A stretch of 64,000 nucleotides of DNA, from contig CM072806.1 in the NCBI GenBank assembly GCA_037013495.1, positions 4,650,001 to 4,714,000 on the forward strand, given 5' to 3'. The stretch is from Hippophae tibetana (lineage: Eukaryota; Streptophyta; Magnoliopsida; Rosales; Elaeagnaceae). How positions within the stretch are numbered: the first letter of the stretch is position 1; every line of letters starts with the position of its first letter. The position numbers were made by a program, and so were the translations under genes. Positions 48,995 to 64,000 of the stretch are shown here, in pieces. The notes under the pieces were generated by a model. The model was not told the DNA's origin, did not search any database, and saw only the letters and a list, made by a program, of their open reading frames with translations.

Positions 48995-49320
48995 TGTTGG
49001 GTTAGTTTTCTAAATCCCTCTTAGATGTTGGGTTAGTTTTCTAAACCCTTCACTTGTTCATCTCAATTTTGAAGATTGAGTTCACACACATTTTGGAGAT
49101 TAAAATGAGTTTTTCTGCTTATATTTTTAGTTTCTTATTACATCAATTTATAGGAAATAAACTGTTAAAATTTCAACAGTTTTACAGAATTTAATTAGTA
49201 GAAAACACCACTTCTTAAAACTAGGAACTCGTGCTCACACGACTCATGAAAACATGGAATGCTCTACTCATGAAAACATGGATTTCTTAAAACAATCCTA
49301 AAATTAAGGCACTAACAACA
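48995..49320 (-). repeat. Copia 5' LTR
   Basis: The ends are TGTT and AACA. The end next to the primer-binding site carries a tandem duplication of about 31 bp (gttgggttagttttctaaa occurs from 48996 and again from 49027), which the 3' LTR lacks. Confidence 0.8.
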
Positions 49321-52300
49321 GCTACTTTCAACAGAAGATGTGTCCCTTTTCAATTAATTCATCTTTAGGTTTGCTTTTATGAAAACTTTGGATAGTTCCA
49401 CGATTTATAGAAAAATATAGATGTTATTAAATTTTTAAATAAAATATATAATAACATATTGAGTATTTTTTATCATTATAAAATAATTAATGTATAGTAA
49501 AAAAATGTAAGTATGATAAAAATTTAAAATATATTATTTTTTATAAAAGTCCTTAGAAGGTCATATAAATTTATGAAAAAAAATTATACAAATCTATTCA
49601 AACTTATATAGAGCTTTTAAAAGTTTAGTAAAGTATGTGTTTAAGTCTTTAAAAGTCTATTAAAATTTGCAGACTTTTTAGAATTTAAAATCTATCAAAG
49701 TCTTTCTAAATTCTATTTAAATTTTTAAAAATTTAATAAAATATATGTTGAAGTATTTAAAAATTTATTAAAATCTATAGGTTTTTTAAAATTTCAAATC
49801 TATCAAATTTTTCCTAAATGTTAATTGAATACACTCTCCTAAGATTTACAAAATGGTATACAAAAATCCCTTTATGTCGGTTTAAATTTTACTCAAATCA
49901 AATAAAATATTGTATGATTTAAAAAAATTGATAATTAATTTGTGTAACAATAAGTTTGATTGTATATTATAACTTCCTTTATAAATAATTTTTTTTAATC
50001 CATGTTGAAGTCAATTTATGTTACATTGTATTCTTTAGATACATAGACTTGTAAATAACTAAAAAACTACATCAAAAAAGATAAAACTAATGGTTGTTGT
50101 ATATGCTTTGATACTTAAGTGAATTTGTAATAAAAATTAAGATAAGAGGAAGCTTTAGAGAGTTTGAGTGATGAATTCAAATACTTATGTGTTATGGGGC
50201 ATGAAAAATTCTGTAACCCAATATACAACAAGATAAGAAGATATAGATTTCTATAATGATTCATCCCTTTAAGTAGCGAAGAAATAATTATTAAAGCATA
50301 TTAAACAAGTTTAAGTAAAAATATTTTCAAAGAGAAGGCATAATCACAAAAAGAGCAAAAGTAAGTAAAGCATGCAAACCAATAATAAACTTTTTTCAAT
50401 ATGAGTCTTAATTCTAGATGTGTTAGCAAACATAATGGATCATACAAACACAATCTAGTAACGGGATAAATCTATATAGAACTCTTATCTATATGATAAT
50501 ATCCTCAGGTTGTTTATGAAAATCTTTTAATTCGACTCACGAATATGATTATCTTTCAAAGCCAACACTATCCAATATGATGTGATCAGATACTCTAGAC
50601 TAGTGATGTGTATTGCATTATACCAGAATCCTTGATTACCACTCACATAGAAATGTACTCACAAATTTCATAAAAATAGTTACTTATACTAGTCTACATT
50701 CACACAAATGTATCATGATTACTGAATACAAAAATCAAAACTATGAAAATTTTATCAGATTTTAGGTAGGTTTTTCGAATTAATTCAAGCAATTAATAAG
50801 GGTATTTATAGCACATTACCAACCGGCTAGCCAACCTCGCTATATCCTAGCTAATCACCTCGGCACGATCATGTCGATGGGTGTGACAAAGTCCTTAGTG
50901 AGCTACTTTGTCGAGGTGCCAAAAACATAATTATTTTGCTTTAAAAATTATTGAGTAATTTTCATAAATATCCTTACTCAAAATGAATGAAAAACCTTTA
51001 CACACGATCTCGCATGTATACTAAACAACTAACCCATGGTATATAAAAAACATGTATTTAAACAAAGTGTTTCTAACTAAATGTATGTGTGCATTATTGA
51101 TCGTCAATAATCAATATTACAAAAAAAGATAATACACTAAAAAGAATAAACATATTTCGTGTTTTGCACGTGAAAAATCGATTAACAAACATGTATAAAG
51201 TACGACAAGACTTAGAGGGCATACATTTTATGTTCATAAGAACATATTTATAGGTTTTGACTAGCTATATAATGGTAAATAATTGATATTGATTAATTAA
51301 TATATAATTATTTAGAATATTAAAGTTTTATTATTAATATTTATTTTAAATTTAAATAAATAAAAAATAAATAATTTATTATATTAAGTTGATTTTTGTA
51401 TCTAATTTTTTTTATAACATTAATTTTTTTTTAATATAATGCATGTATATATATAACATGAAAAAACAGAGATCTTTTAAAAAGTTAATTAAAAGTAAAA
51501 CTTACTGAATAAGTTAGTGAGTAGTATGTTAAATGCCACTTTAATATTACTTTATGAAATTGGGTAATCGGCTTTGTACGTGATCATAATTTATAAAAAA
51601 AGAAGGAAAGATCACCACTACCACCGACCATTATCTACCAATTTATTGCCGTACCTTATTAATTTCATGACAGTATGACTCCTTCGAACTTTGCACTGGC
51701 TGAGGAAGTTAATTTTTTTTATTACAGAAATTAATTAACCGAACTTGTTAGGTTCGTTTCTTTTCATTAACTGCAACTAATCAACAAAATAATTTGTCTT
51801 ACATATACGTATATGTATTTTTGGTGGCTATCATGTATGAATATATACTAAAATTGGATATGTACGTAGGTGTCAAATCCTAGACGATCATTATTTTTAT
51901 AATAGACATTAAGTTTAATTATTATTTTTTATAAAAATTTACCTAAAAATCTATAAACTAACTCTTTTTTAAAAAAATATTGAAAATAAATAAAGTTTGT
52001 CATATATTTATAAGTGTAAAAGTAAAATCCCTACGTGAGTTTTTAAGTTTTTTAACATTCTCATTACACATCGATATAAAAAAACGAACGAGTACTAAAT
52101 AAGCTTTAGAAGTGTTTTAAAGTTAAGAAATTAGTTCTTATCTTAGTAAAAACTCATTATTTAACTCTTTTTAAAAGAATTCTTGAATAAGAAGTTTTCT
52201 CCTAGATTTATAAGTATAGAATAAAAATAGAGTTTGATGTGAATTTTTAGGTTTATTAATAGTTTTAATTCATGTGATATTATAAATCTAAAAAAATTAA

Positions 52301-53189
52301 TTATCTTTTTAATTTTTAAAATATTAATCCATTATTTATATTAAAACTTTCTTTTACGTAGATTCCCATTATATATTTAGTTAAATAGCTTGAATTTGAC
52401 CCGGTAAAAAAAATTGACATATATTTAGGTTATTATTACTAAAATTACAATTCCCATTTTTTATTAACAAACCAAAAATATATCTTAAAGATAAACAATA
52501 TAAGATTATTGTAGGCAGTTGTAATAATATAAAGCACCATCTCAATAATTAACAAGTAACACAAATTATCTGGAAATATATTATAAGTAGATACTAAAAA
52601 ATCTTAGATTTAAACTGCAATGAATATAGATATTTAAATGTGTAATATATTATTTCAAAAAATAATAATATTAATTAACAAAACGTCATTATTATTTTAT
52701 TCTTCATGAGTTCAGTGGTAACTAATCATAAGGAATTATTTGTCGGTCGGCTAACCTAATAAAATAATCCAGGTTAATTAAAATATAAGAAAACAAAATA
52801 CATATAACTCCAATTGGTCCCACACCAATAATGTAAACTCAATTATATATTTTTTATTTCTACCGTTCATACACATTATCATGATATCATATTATCATCT
52901 TTTTAAAACCCCATTTGTATTATACATTACTCATACATCACCCTCATCACTTTCGTCGTACGCGACGGCCTTCTTGCAAAAACAGATATACATACACAAA
53001 TTGCAGAAAAAGAAATAAAAAGAAAGATAATAGAAGAAGAGAGACATATATATATATATAGAGAGAGAGATCGAGCCTCTAACTAGAAACATATCTCATT
53101 CTCATTCATCAACTTCACTCCTCCTCCTCCTCCTCCTTTTCTTATATATAAAATTTTACACACACATACCAAATTCTCCCTATACCGAC
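49321..53189. other. Intergenic and upstream region of NHL1-like gene
   Basis: This is AT-rich sequence without a supported gene. Around 50150-50935 the composition is more balanced. On - there is a TATA box (TATAAATA, 50803-50810) preceded by a G+C-richer block, much like an LTR or an isolated promoter; no gene follows it. At 52950-53180 the leader of the NHL1-like gene contains a (TA)n-(GA)n stretch (about 53045-53070) and a (CTC)n stretch (53118-53137). Confidence 0.5.
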
Positions 53190-53825
53190 ATGTCATCGAA
53201 AGACTGCGGAAACCACGGCCACAGGCGAAGAAAAATAGCCCAGAAAATATGCGTCGGGTTGTTATTCTTCAACTTCTTACTGTTATTAACAATACTTATC
53301 ATATGGGCAGTACTACAACCTTCAAAACCACGATTTATTCTCCAAGACGTCACCGTTTATGCCTTCAATACCTCAGTTCCAAATTTCTTGACCACGAATT
53401 TCCAAGTCACGCTCTCTTCTCGTAACCCAAATAACAGAATTGGTGTTTACTACGATAGACTTGATGTGTATGCGAACTATCATAACCAACAGATTACTTT
53501 CCGTACAGGAATACCACCGACTTATCAAGGTCACAAAGATGTTGAAGTTTGGTCACCATTTGTGTACGGAACTTCAGTACCTGTGGCTCCTTATAATTCT
53601 GTTTCTCTTTCTCAAGATCAATCAATCGGTTCTGTTTTGGTTCTGTTTAAGATTGACGGACGTGTTCGTTGGAAAGTTGGGTCTTTTATTTCTGGCCGTT
53701 ATCATTTATATGTCAGATGTCCGGCATATATTAGTCTTGGACAGGGTTCTAAGATTAATGGGATTATTGTCGGTAATAACGCCGTCAAGTACCAGCTGAC
53801 TCAGAAGTGCAGTGTTAGCGTCTGA
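53190..53825 (+). CDS. NHL1: NDR1/HIN1-like protein 1
   Basis: This single-exon, 211-aa membrane-anchored protein belongs to the NHL/LEA_2 family, associated with responses to pathogens and with the plasma membrane. The start MSSKDCGNHG closely resembles the beginning of Arabidopsis NHL1. A basic stretch (HRRRKIAQK) precedes one membrane helix at about residues 20-42. The LEA_2 part has PRFILQDVTVYAFN, the NPNNRIGVYYDRLDVYA motif of this branch, TYQGHKDVEVWSPFVYG, GRVRWKVG and the closing NAVKYQLTQKCSV. The frame is intact, and length and motifs fit the family. A CT-rich leader and a TATA-like run lie upstream. Assignment to the NHL1 branch is from motif similarity; a precise orthologue would need a tree. 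Confidence 0.93.
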   Translation: MSSKDCGNHGHRRRKIAQKICVGLLFFNFLLLLTILIIWAVLQPSKPRFILQDVTVYAFNTSVPNFLTTNFQVTLSSRNPNNRIGVYYDRLDVYANYHNQQITFRTGIPPTYQGHKDVEVWSPFVYGTSVPVAPYNSVSLSQDQSIGSVLVLFKIDGRVRWKVGSFISGRYHLYVRCPAYISLGQGSKINGIIVGNNAVKYQLTQKCSVSV

Positions 53826-57286
<3,461 letters not shown>

Positions 57287-58839
57287 GTCATTTATACGAT
57301 ACTAAAACTATTAAATTTTTCCAGGTTCCGACTAAATACAAATGTTAGCTACCTTCATAATGGCAATATTATTTTTATCTTAACTCGAGGAGCGATGCTA
57401 TTTCGCCCGACTCTTTTGGTTCTCGAATTGTACGGGATGTCTAATTATTCATCGTCCAGATCCTAATTTAGAGAATAAAAAAAAACAATGATTCATTTTT
57501 ATTTTATAAAAATAATTATCAATATATTTAATAATAATTTTTATTTGATGATTTTCAAGAAAAAATCAAAACTCATTTACAAATTATTTTATAATATTTT
57601 ATTTTTTTACATAAATTTAAAAAAATAAAGAATTTTTTTTATCATTAATTACAATTTTTATATTTTTAAATACTTATAAATAAAAAATTATAAGATTTAA
57701 TTTATTATATAAAAAATATTTAATGAAAATGAAAAAAAAATCTGTAATTAAAAATCTTATTTTTAAAGATATATAAATTACTCATATTTTGAGAGTTATT
57801 TAAAAAAAAATTGAAAGTAAAAATCATAAATCTTTATCTCATTTAAAATAACTTATGAAAAGATCTAAAAAATAAAAATAATAAAATATTTTCATATCAT
57901 TATCTTAAAAATAATATCTACATTATTTGTCACTCAATTCGCATTTTTCATGCATGTAAATTGATAGAGTTGACACAAGGTCGTCGATGCTCATCCGTAA
58001 ATAGATGGATATGGATGTGACCGAAATTCCAGAGGATTGAGGACCCACTCTATAATACCAATTATTATTACTATTATTTGTGTATCAATTTTATTCATCA
58101 TAATAACATTATAATAATCACATATAGTTAGTTTGTCAAATTATATTTTTATAATTATGAGTCCTTCTAACTGCAATATCTATTTTATTCCTCATAAATC
58201 AGCTACTTAGGTAATCTCAATTTGATTTAATATACTCATGATCTGAAAGAATCCAACATATATAATATTTTTTTTTTATAATTTTTAAAAATTCCATCAT
58301 GAAAAAAAAAACTTAAAATATACTATGTTTATTTTTTATTTTGTTTTATAAAAATATAATTAATTTTTTTTTAATTAAAATCATAAATACTTTTTATTTT
58401 TTTAAAATATAAATAAGTAAAATCATGAGCTTTTAAATTTAATTTATAAAAATTAAATAAATTAAATAGAGTTACAACCTTAATGATCGGCCTTTCCAAG
58501 TTATTAAAAACCTATTGAGTGGATATACTGAGAGAGTTTTCTATATATCCCACAACACACTCAAACGGACCACAACCGAAGCCATAATCCCACTCTTATC
58601 CCAACCTTGCTAAAGGCCCATAACAACAGAACAGCCCACCCCCTCTAGCCCAGAAGCCATATCTTGGGGAATTAATAAATAACAAGGCCCATCATAGATT
58701 ATAAAAAATACTATGAATGTGTTCAATATATGTACCCAATAACCCAAAAAATAATAATTTGGTAATTTGTGTTCTCCCAATTTTTTTAAACAACTAATCT
58801 CCAATTGAACAAACCCAGTTAATAGTGAATTATGCACTT

Positions 58840-58872
<33 letters not shown>

Positions 58873-61800
58873 AAAAATTATTAAAAAAAATTCAAAATTT
58901 AATTTATCTATTTAACTCCTTACATTTATTTGTCATCGAAATAGGCTCGTTCATATAAAAAGTCCAAATTGCTAAAATTCTCAAATAAAAGACTTTATGT
59001 GCAGGTCAAATAGCCTAATGTTCTTTACAACACCCATTAACCATCAGTAGGATGACAATATGAGTTACCAAAATCGCTCCTTTCTAATAAGGAAAAATTG
59101 TTCCAAAACTGTGTGGCTATTGCAATGCGTTCGATGTATATGAATTATGCATAAATGTACTAAAAGTCACTTTTTTAAAAATGTATCATTTTAATCACTT
59201 TATTTTTGATGAATTTACTCTAAATCACTTTCCTTTTAAAAAACAACAAATTCACGTCAATTTGTATTATTATATTTAAATTAAAGAAAAATATTCAAAT
59301 AATAAGGAGTATTATTAGAAATCAATTAATCTCTTTCATTTTATGTAAGTTTTTTTTTTAAATTCATACATTTTCAAGTAAATTTATAAAGTTTTTTTTT
59401 AAGGAAAAGAAACTTATATATAATATGAGATATTTATAAATATGTGATTATTGTCTTAAAAATAATGGTTAAAAAAAGATAAATATTCAAATAGATTAAT
59501 TGATTTTTAACAATGTATTTTTTATATAATTTAAATATAATAATATAAATTGAAGTGAATTTGATTATTTTTAAAAACAAAATATGTTAGTGAAACTATA
59601 AGATAAAAATGACTAATGGCTTTTATTTTCGAAACTATTGGTTTGTAAAATCAAAGTTATGGTAAGGATGTATTAATACATGAGAGAGGAAATTGTGAGA
59701 GGTATAAAGAAAAGAAAAAAAAACGTGTAAGTTTGTATTTCTTTCTCACTATTATATATCTCTTGTGTTTATTGACCAAGACCACTACATTAGCATGTAC
59801 ATACAAACTAACAATTTCTCCATTTTTTTTATATATTTTGTTTCTTTGAGTGAAGCTTGGACTATTGAAATAATATTAGTGGAGAGAAAAAGAAATAATC
59901 AAGTTCTAGTTTCTTTAATTCATAGTGTGAGATTTTCATCCATGAACTAATAATTTAAGAGAACTTTGTGAAAGGATATTACAATGTAAAAAGTATGCAA
60001 ACTTACAAATAAAAAATTATTTATTATTCTTAAAATATATGTTAACCTAATATTTTATGCTATTGAAATATAAGTAGATTAGTAGAATATGTTTTTCAAA
60101 AATAAATATTCAATAATTAATAGAAAGAAAATAACGTGAAAGATAAATTTTAATAATAAATAACATCTTTCTTAAGAAGAATACAAAAATGGTGTGGAAG
60201 GAAAACGACCTAACAAACATCAAAAGCATAATATCATCTCCAAAAATTATAGTCATCATTCACATACATATATACTCTCTAACCTTATACGCGTGTGTTT
60301 GATATCTTTTTGACCAAGTCTTCCCACAAAAAGATTCATACCACACAAAATACCAGAAACCAATGATACATTTATAGTGGTACCAACCCTTCTTATATAT
60401 ATATATATATATATATATAACTCAAAATACTCAAAAAGTACTCCTCCTTGGATCCCTCAATCTCATCACTTTCAAATGATAAATCCATAAAAACCTTAAA
60501 TTAAAGAAAATATATTGATTAAGATTTTGGTATTTGCACCAAAGGTTCTAAAACATGTTAGCGTGATGGTATATATATACCAATTAACATATGAGAAGGG
60601 TAGGATAATGGAAGTGATGAGGAAAGGAATTGCATGGTTTTTCCTTTTCTTTTTCATCTTATTATTTTCTTTTATGTTAATTACTCTGAATCATCACATT
60701 AATTTAATCCAAGTTAACCAATAATTTTTCTTATTGTTAACGTGAACTCGCATTTAATCTTTTGTTTGTTTTAAAGGTTTAAAGGGAAAAAAACTTAATA
60801 ATATCTAAAAATTTGCATTAATATTTTTAAAAAAATTAGAATTAATTAGAATGTGACATTATCAATAAAGATATTTACATTGAATTGTGGTAGAATATAT
60901 GTCTATAAAATAAGAAAATTAAAAATGTTGATAGATATTGCATTTGGATACTTTCCCTTACTTTCATGTAACAAAAGTTCACTACTCGTAAGAATAAGAG
61001 AAAGAAAAAAGATTGAAAAAAAATGGGAAATAGAGAGTGAGCTTGTGGAAAAAGAGCCGTATGTGAAATTCATATCCAAAGACTTTTCTTAAAGTCTGCG
61101 AAAGCCGTGTTTGTGGAAACTTTGTCTCTATGCTTAATATTGTTGTCTTTTTCTCTCTAGATGCTAAATATATAACAGTCTTTAATTCTCTTTTACTTTC
61201 TTTCTTTCTTTCTTTTTTTGTTTGTTCGTTTGCATGGGTCTCTTTTAACAGCACTTACTTTTGTGTTGTTAATATCAAACATTGTTTTCTAGAGTAAATG
61301 TTTTATTTTTTACTTACTTTTAATTTATTTTAAGTTTTTTTTTATATATATATTCACTTCCATATCAATTTAATATTTAATTTAATTTAAACAAAATAAT
61401 TTATAAAATTATCACAAATATTCTTAACTTTCTAAATCATCATTAAATATAAGTTACAACATATTAATTAAATATATTGAATTTATATAAGAATTATAAA
61501 CGTAAATTAAGTTTCAAATTAATCGGAAAAAATATAAGGCAGTAAATTAAATATAAATTAAAACTTTGGTAGGAAGAATAAACTTTACCGTTGTTTTCTA
61601 TGAACTTGTTCATGAAGACACCTCACAAGGTGGGGGTGCATGTATATATATATATGATGACCGACGAGGGCTAGCTACAACTTAGCTTTCATGTTCGTTT
61701 GTTTCAATAAGGTTTTAATATATAACAGGGAAGTCCATATAACATGTATATATAAATAAAGTTAACGAATTAATACTAAGATTATATATAAAGTACAATT

Positions 61801-64000
61801 ATATGGAATGAAATATCCGATTAATAAATCTTACATTATATTATTTATGTAACTTATTACATCTTTATTTACTAACGACTATTTCAATCATTTTTTTTAA
61901 TAGAATCCAATAATAATTATATTCTAATTAATATGCTACATTAAGTAATTTTACATAAACAATTAGTGTGCCCAAAATGCATTCTTGTATTTGTGTAAGA
62001 AAACAATATATATTTGAATGATATCAAACGAAATAATTAACATAATTTAAATTTGTGATTTAAAATGAAGATATGGCCCACTAAGTTAACTAAAAAGAAA
62101 GAAAAATCAGAATTAAATAAGTCATTTTTGGATAATATTATAGTTTTGTTGTCTTGTGTGAGCCACGAGCTTATCTTTATTTATATTTTATTATTCTTTG
62201 TTTTTGGTAGATAACATTACATAGTGATTCATATTGTAGTTTGATGGATAAATTTTATGAGATATTTTTATTTTAAATTATAAATTTAAAATACATCATA
62301 TTTGATTTATAAAAATCTTTATAATATTACATATAATACGATCAATTTGGATAATGGTATGAATTCTTAAATTTTAGAAAATTGATATATTTTGAAGTGG
62401 GGAGAATATGCACAAATGTTCCCAAAATAATTGTCTCATATAATATAGAATGAATATATATCATATAAAAAAATGTCTCAAACATGGATTAAAAAATTAG
62501 GATAAATCTCAATATAACACCATAATATGATGTATTCATAAATCTCACTAAGAATAATATTATGTAATATCTTGCTTATAAAAATATAAAAAAATCAATA
62601 TATATTATAGATAACATTAATTAATTAAATATAAATATTTATATCTGTAATTTTTTATTATCTTGATTTAGATATCATAGATCAAATCACTAACTATTTT
62701 TCTAACTAACAGTTAGGTGTGGGTATTTTTTTTTTAAATTCTGTCAACAATCCACTTCCCAAATCAAATCAAATTTACATATTTTTTTTGTGGTGGTTGA
62801 TTATTTCAATAGGTTTAAAAAATATCAAAATTAATCTTGTTGATTTAATTGGAGGTTTAGAAGTTATAAAAACCAAATGTATCAAACTGAATTTATAATA
62901 TCAATATACGTTGATTTTTGAAATATATTTTGAATTGATTCTTTATATATTATAATTATAATTTTAAATTAATAAATACTCTCTTTCATATACTAAAATG
63001 TTTACTTTCAAACGGTATCAATTATGAGAAATAATAATCATTTTATACATATTTTGTTAATATATATATATATATATATATGCCAATTTTTATATTTATA
63101 CTGTTTTCAATACTAAAAGTGACATAGATATAATGTTTGTAAGTTTATTATAAACTTTTAAATACCACTTTTTTGACAAAAAAATTAAATCATTATAATA
63201 TATTAAATAATCAACTTAATTTTTTTAACTTTTAGGTGTTTATCATTATATTTTCTTATCAATTGATGTATCGAATTTGGTTTAAAATCAATTGATAATT
63301 TTTTTTTACATTATTATAGACTACATATTCATGATTGACGATATAATATTTCATTTAGATCTATAGCTCTATCTGATGTTTGATAAATTGTTAAATACAT
63401 TTTAAATTTTTCTATAATTATTATATAAGAAGTTTTTAATGATTAATTTTAAAAACAATCATAATTTTATATCTGCATAATACCTAATAGAATAATCTTT
63501 TTCTTTTTTAGTTAGTGATAAGAGCATAAATAAATAAAATATATGATATCAATAACTTTCAAGTTAACTTATATAACATGTCTTTTATGTTTTAATAATA
63601 TGATATTTTTATATCATATTATAATTATAGGTCAAGAATCTCCAAACCAATCTACTTCAAATTTTGAATGTTGATTTTTTGAAAATAATATGATGATTAA
63701 TAAGATTGAGTTAAAAAATGGTTCAAAAATTAACATAATCAAGACACATACCCCTATTATCCCATATATATATATATAATAGTTTTGTAAAAATAGAAAT
63801 ATGATATTTATGTATTTACTTAAAGTTTATGAAAATTTTGTCTAGTTTGTACATCAATTCAAAGGTTAATCCACAATTTTCTTATCAAGGAGAAATAATT
63901 GAAAAAAATAAAGCAATATATACGTACAGTTTTTTCATTATATTTGAAGTTTCAAATAACCTCTAGTTACATGTCATTAAGGGTTTATGTTGTATTAATA
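57287..64000. other. Intergenic, AT-rich, no supported gene
   Basis: These 6.7 kb contain only short frames. One at about 60609-60724 on + encodes a basic start and one membrane-like segment (MEVMRKGIAWFFLFFFILL), then stops after 38 residues; it could be a small secreted or membrane peptide, but nothing supports expression. (TA)n tracts lie at about 58840-58862, 60393-60419 and 63061-63081. The stretch 58490-58690 is less AT-rich and has no open frame. I saw no RNA gene or mobile element with clear ends. Confidence 0.45.

Larger units (their letters stand above)
43861..49320 (-). mobile_element. Ty1/copia LTR retrotransposon, decayed and interrupted
   Basis: A Tnt1-like copia element is read on the - strand. 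The 5' LTR is 48995-49320, bounded by TGTT and AACA and carrying a duplicated end of about 31 bp. The 3' LTR is about 43861-44151 and shares long blocks with it (gttagttttctaaaccct, attgagttcaca, aggaaataaact, catgaaaacatggaat). Order in the element is gag, zinc knuckle, protease, integrase, reverse transcriptase. RNase H and the inner end of the 3' LTR are replaced by another LTR-type sequence at about 44152-45595. No 5-bp target duplication is seen (gaaca on the left, gctac on the right), so the ends may come from recombination. Confidence 0.85.

Noticed and set aside
53440-53799. Open + frame of 119 residues inside the NHL1-like gene
   Set aside because: It is a frame-shifted overlap with the real gene and has no motifs of its own.
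60515-61092. Short + frames that might encode small secreted peptides
   Set aside because: One has a membrane-like start but stops after 38 residues. None shows a recognisable mature peptide motif or splice partner.
61580-61680. Locally G+C-richer segment that could fold into a hairpin, considered as a microRNA precursor
   Set aside because: I found no long complementary arms and no match to the conserved plant microRNA sequences I know.

Overview
This is a very AT-rich stretch of nuclear DNA from a flowering plant, most likely a eudicot. The evidence is spliced genes with GT-AG introns, plant-only families (DGD1 galactolipid synthase, ALMT anion channel, trihelix ASIL factor, NDR1/HIN1-like proteins, SBT5-type subtilase), Ty1/copia remnants, MITEs and long microsatellites. 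A cucurbit is possible, but that is only an impression. I saw no rRNA, tRNA, CRISPR or bacterial-type operon.

Layout. 0.2-3.2 kb: the 3' four exons of an ALMT malate/anion channel on +, with its first exon beyond the left edge. 4.46-11.06 kb: a dead SBT5.6-like subtilase on +. It has an in-frame stop, a changed oxyanion-hole residue, a MITE inside an exon, and copia debris where the catalytic-Ser exons should be. 12.48-18.61 kb: an intact seven-exon DGD1 gene on -. 19.31-19.57 kb: a truncated second copy of DGD1 exons 3-4 lying just upstream of the gene. 23.44-26.78 kb: MED27 on -, seven exons. 29.54-30.69 kb: a single-exon trihelix ASIL-type factor on +. 33.90-34.36 kb: a hAT-like MITE. 34.68-35.45 kb: a single-exon gene of a plant family of unknown function (DUF7138-like) on -. 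38.65-39.35 kb: an NHL/LEA_2 membrane protein on +. 40.1-41.25 kb: decayed coding-like sequence of unknown origin. 43.86-49.32 kb: a decayed copia element on -, interrupted by another LTR-type sequence. 53.19-53.83 kb: an NHL1-type gene on +. 56.92-57.29 kb: a pure (ATT)n tract of about 121 units. From 57.3 kb to the right edge I see only AT-rich intergenic DNA.

The intact genes are ordinary, unlinked housekeeping, signalling and regulatory genes: galactolipid synthesis in plastid envelopes (DGD1), Mediator (MED27), seed-programme repression (ASIL) and plasma-membrane defence-associated proteins (two NHL genes). They do not form a pathway. The unusual content is structural: layered transposon damage in the subtilase, a gene-fragment duplication in the DGD1 upstream region, a very long perfect trinucleotide tract, and several small islands of decayed coding sequence. 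I did not find convincing evidence of a new biological system.
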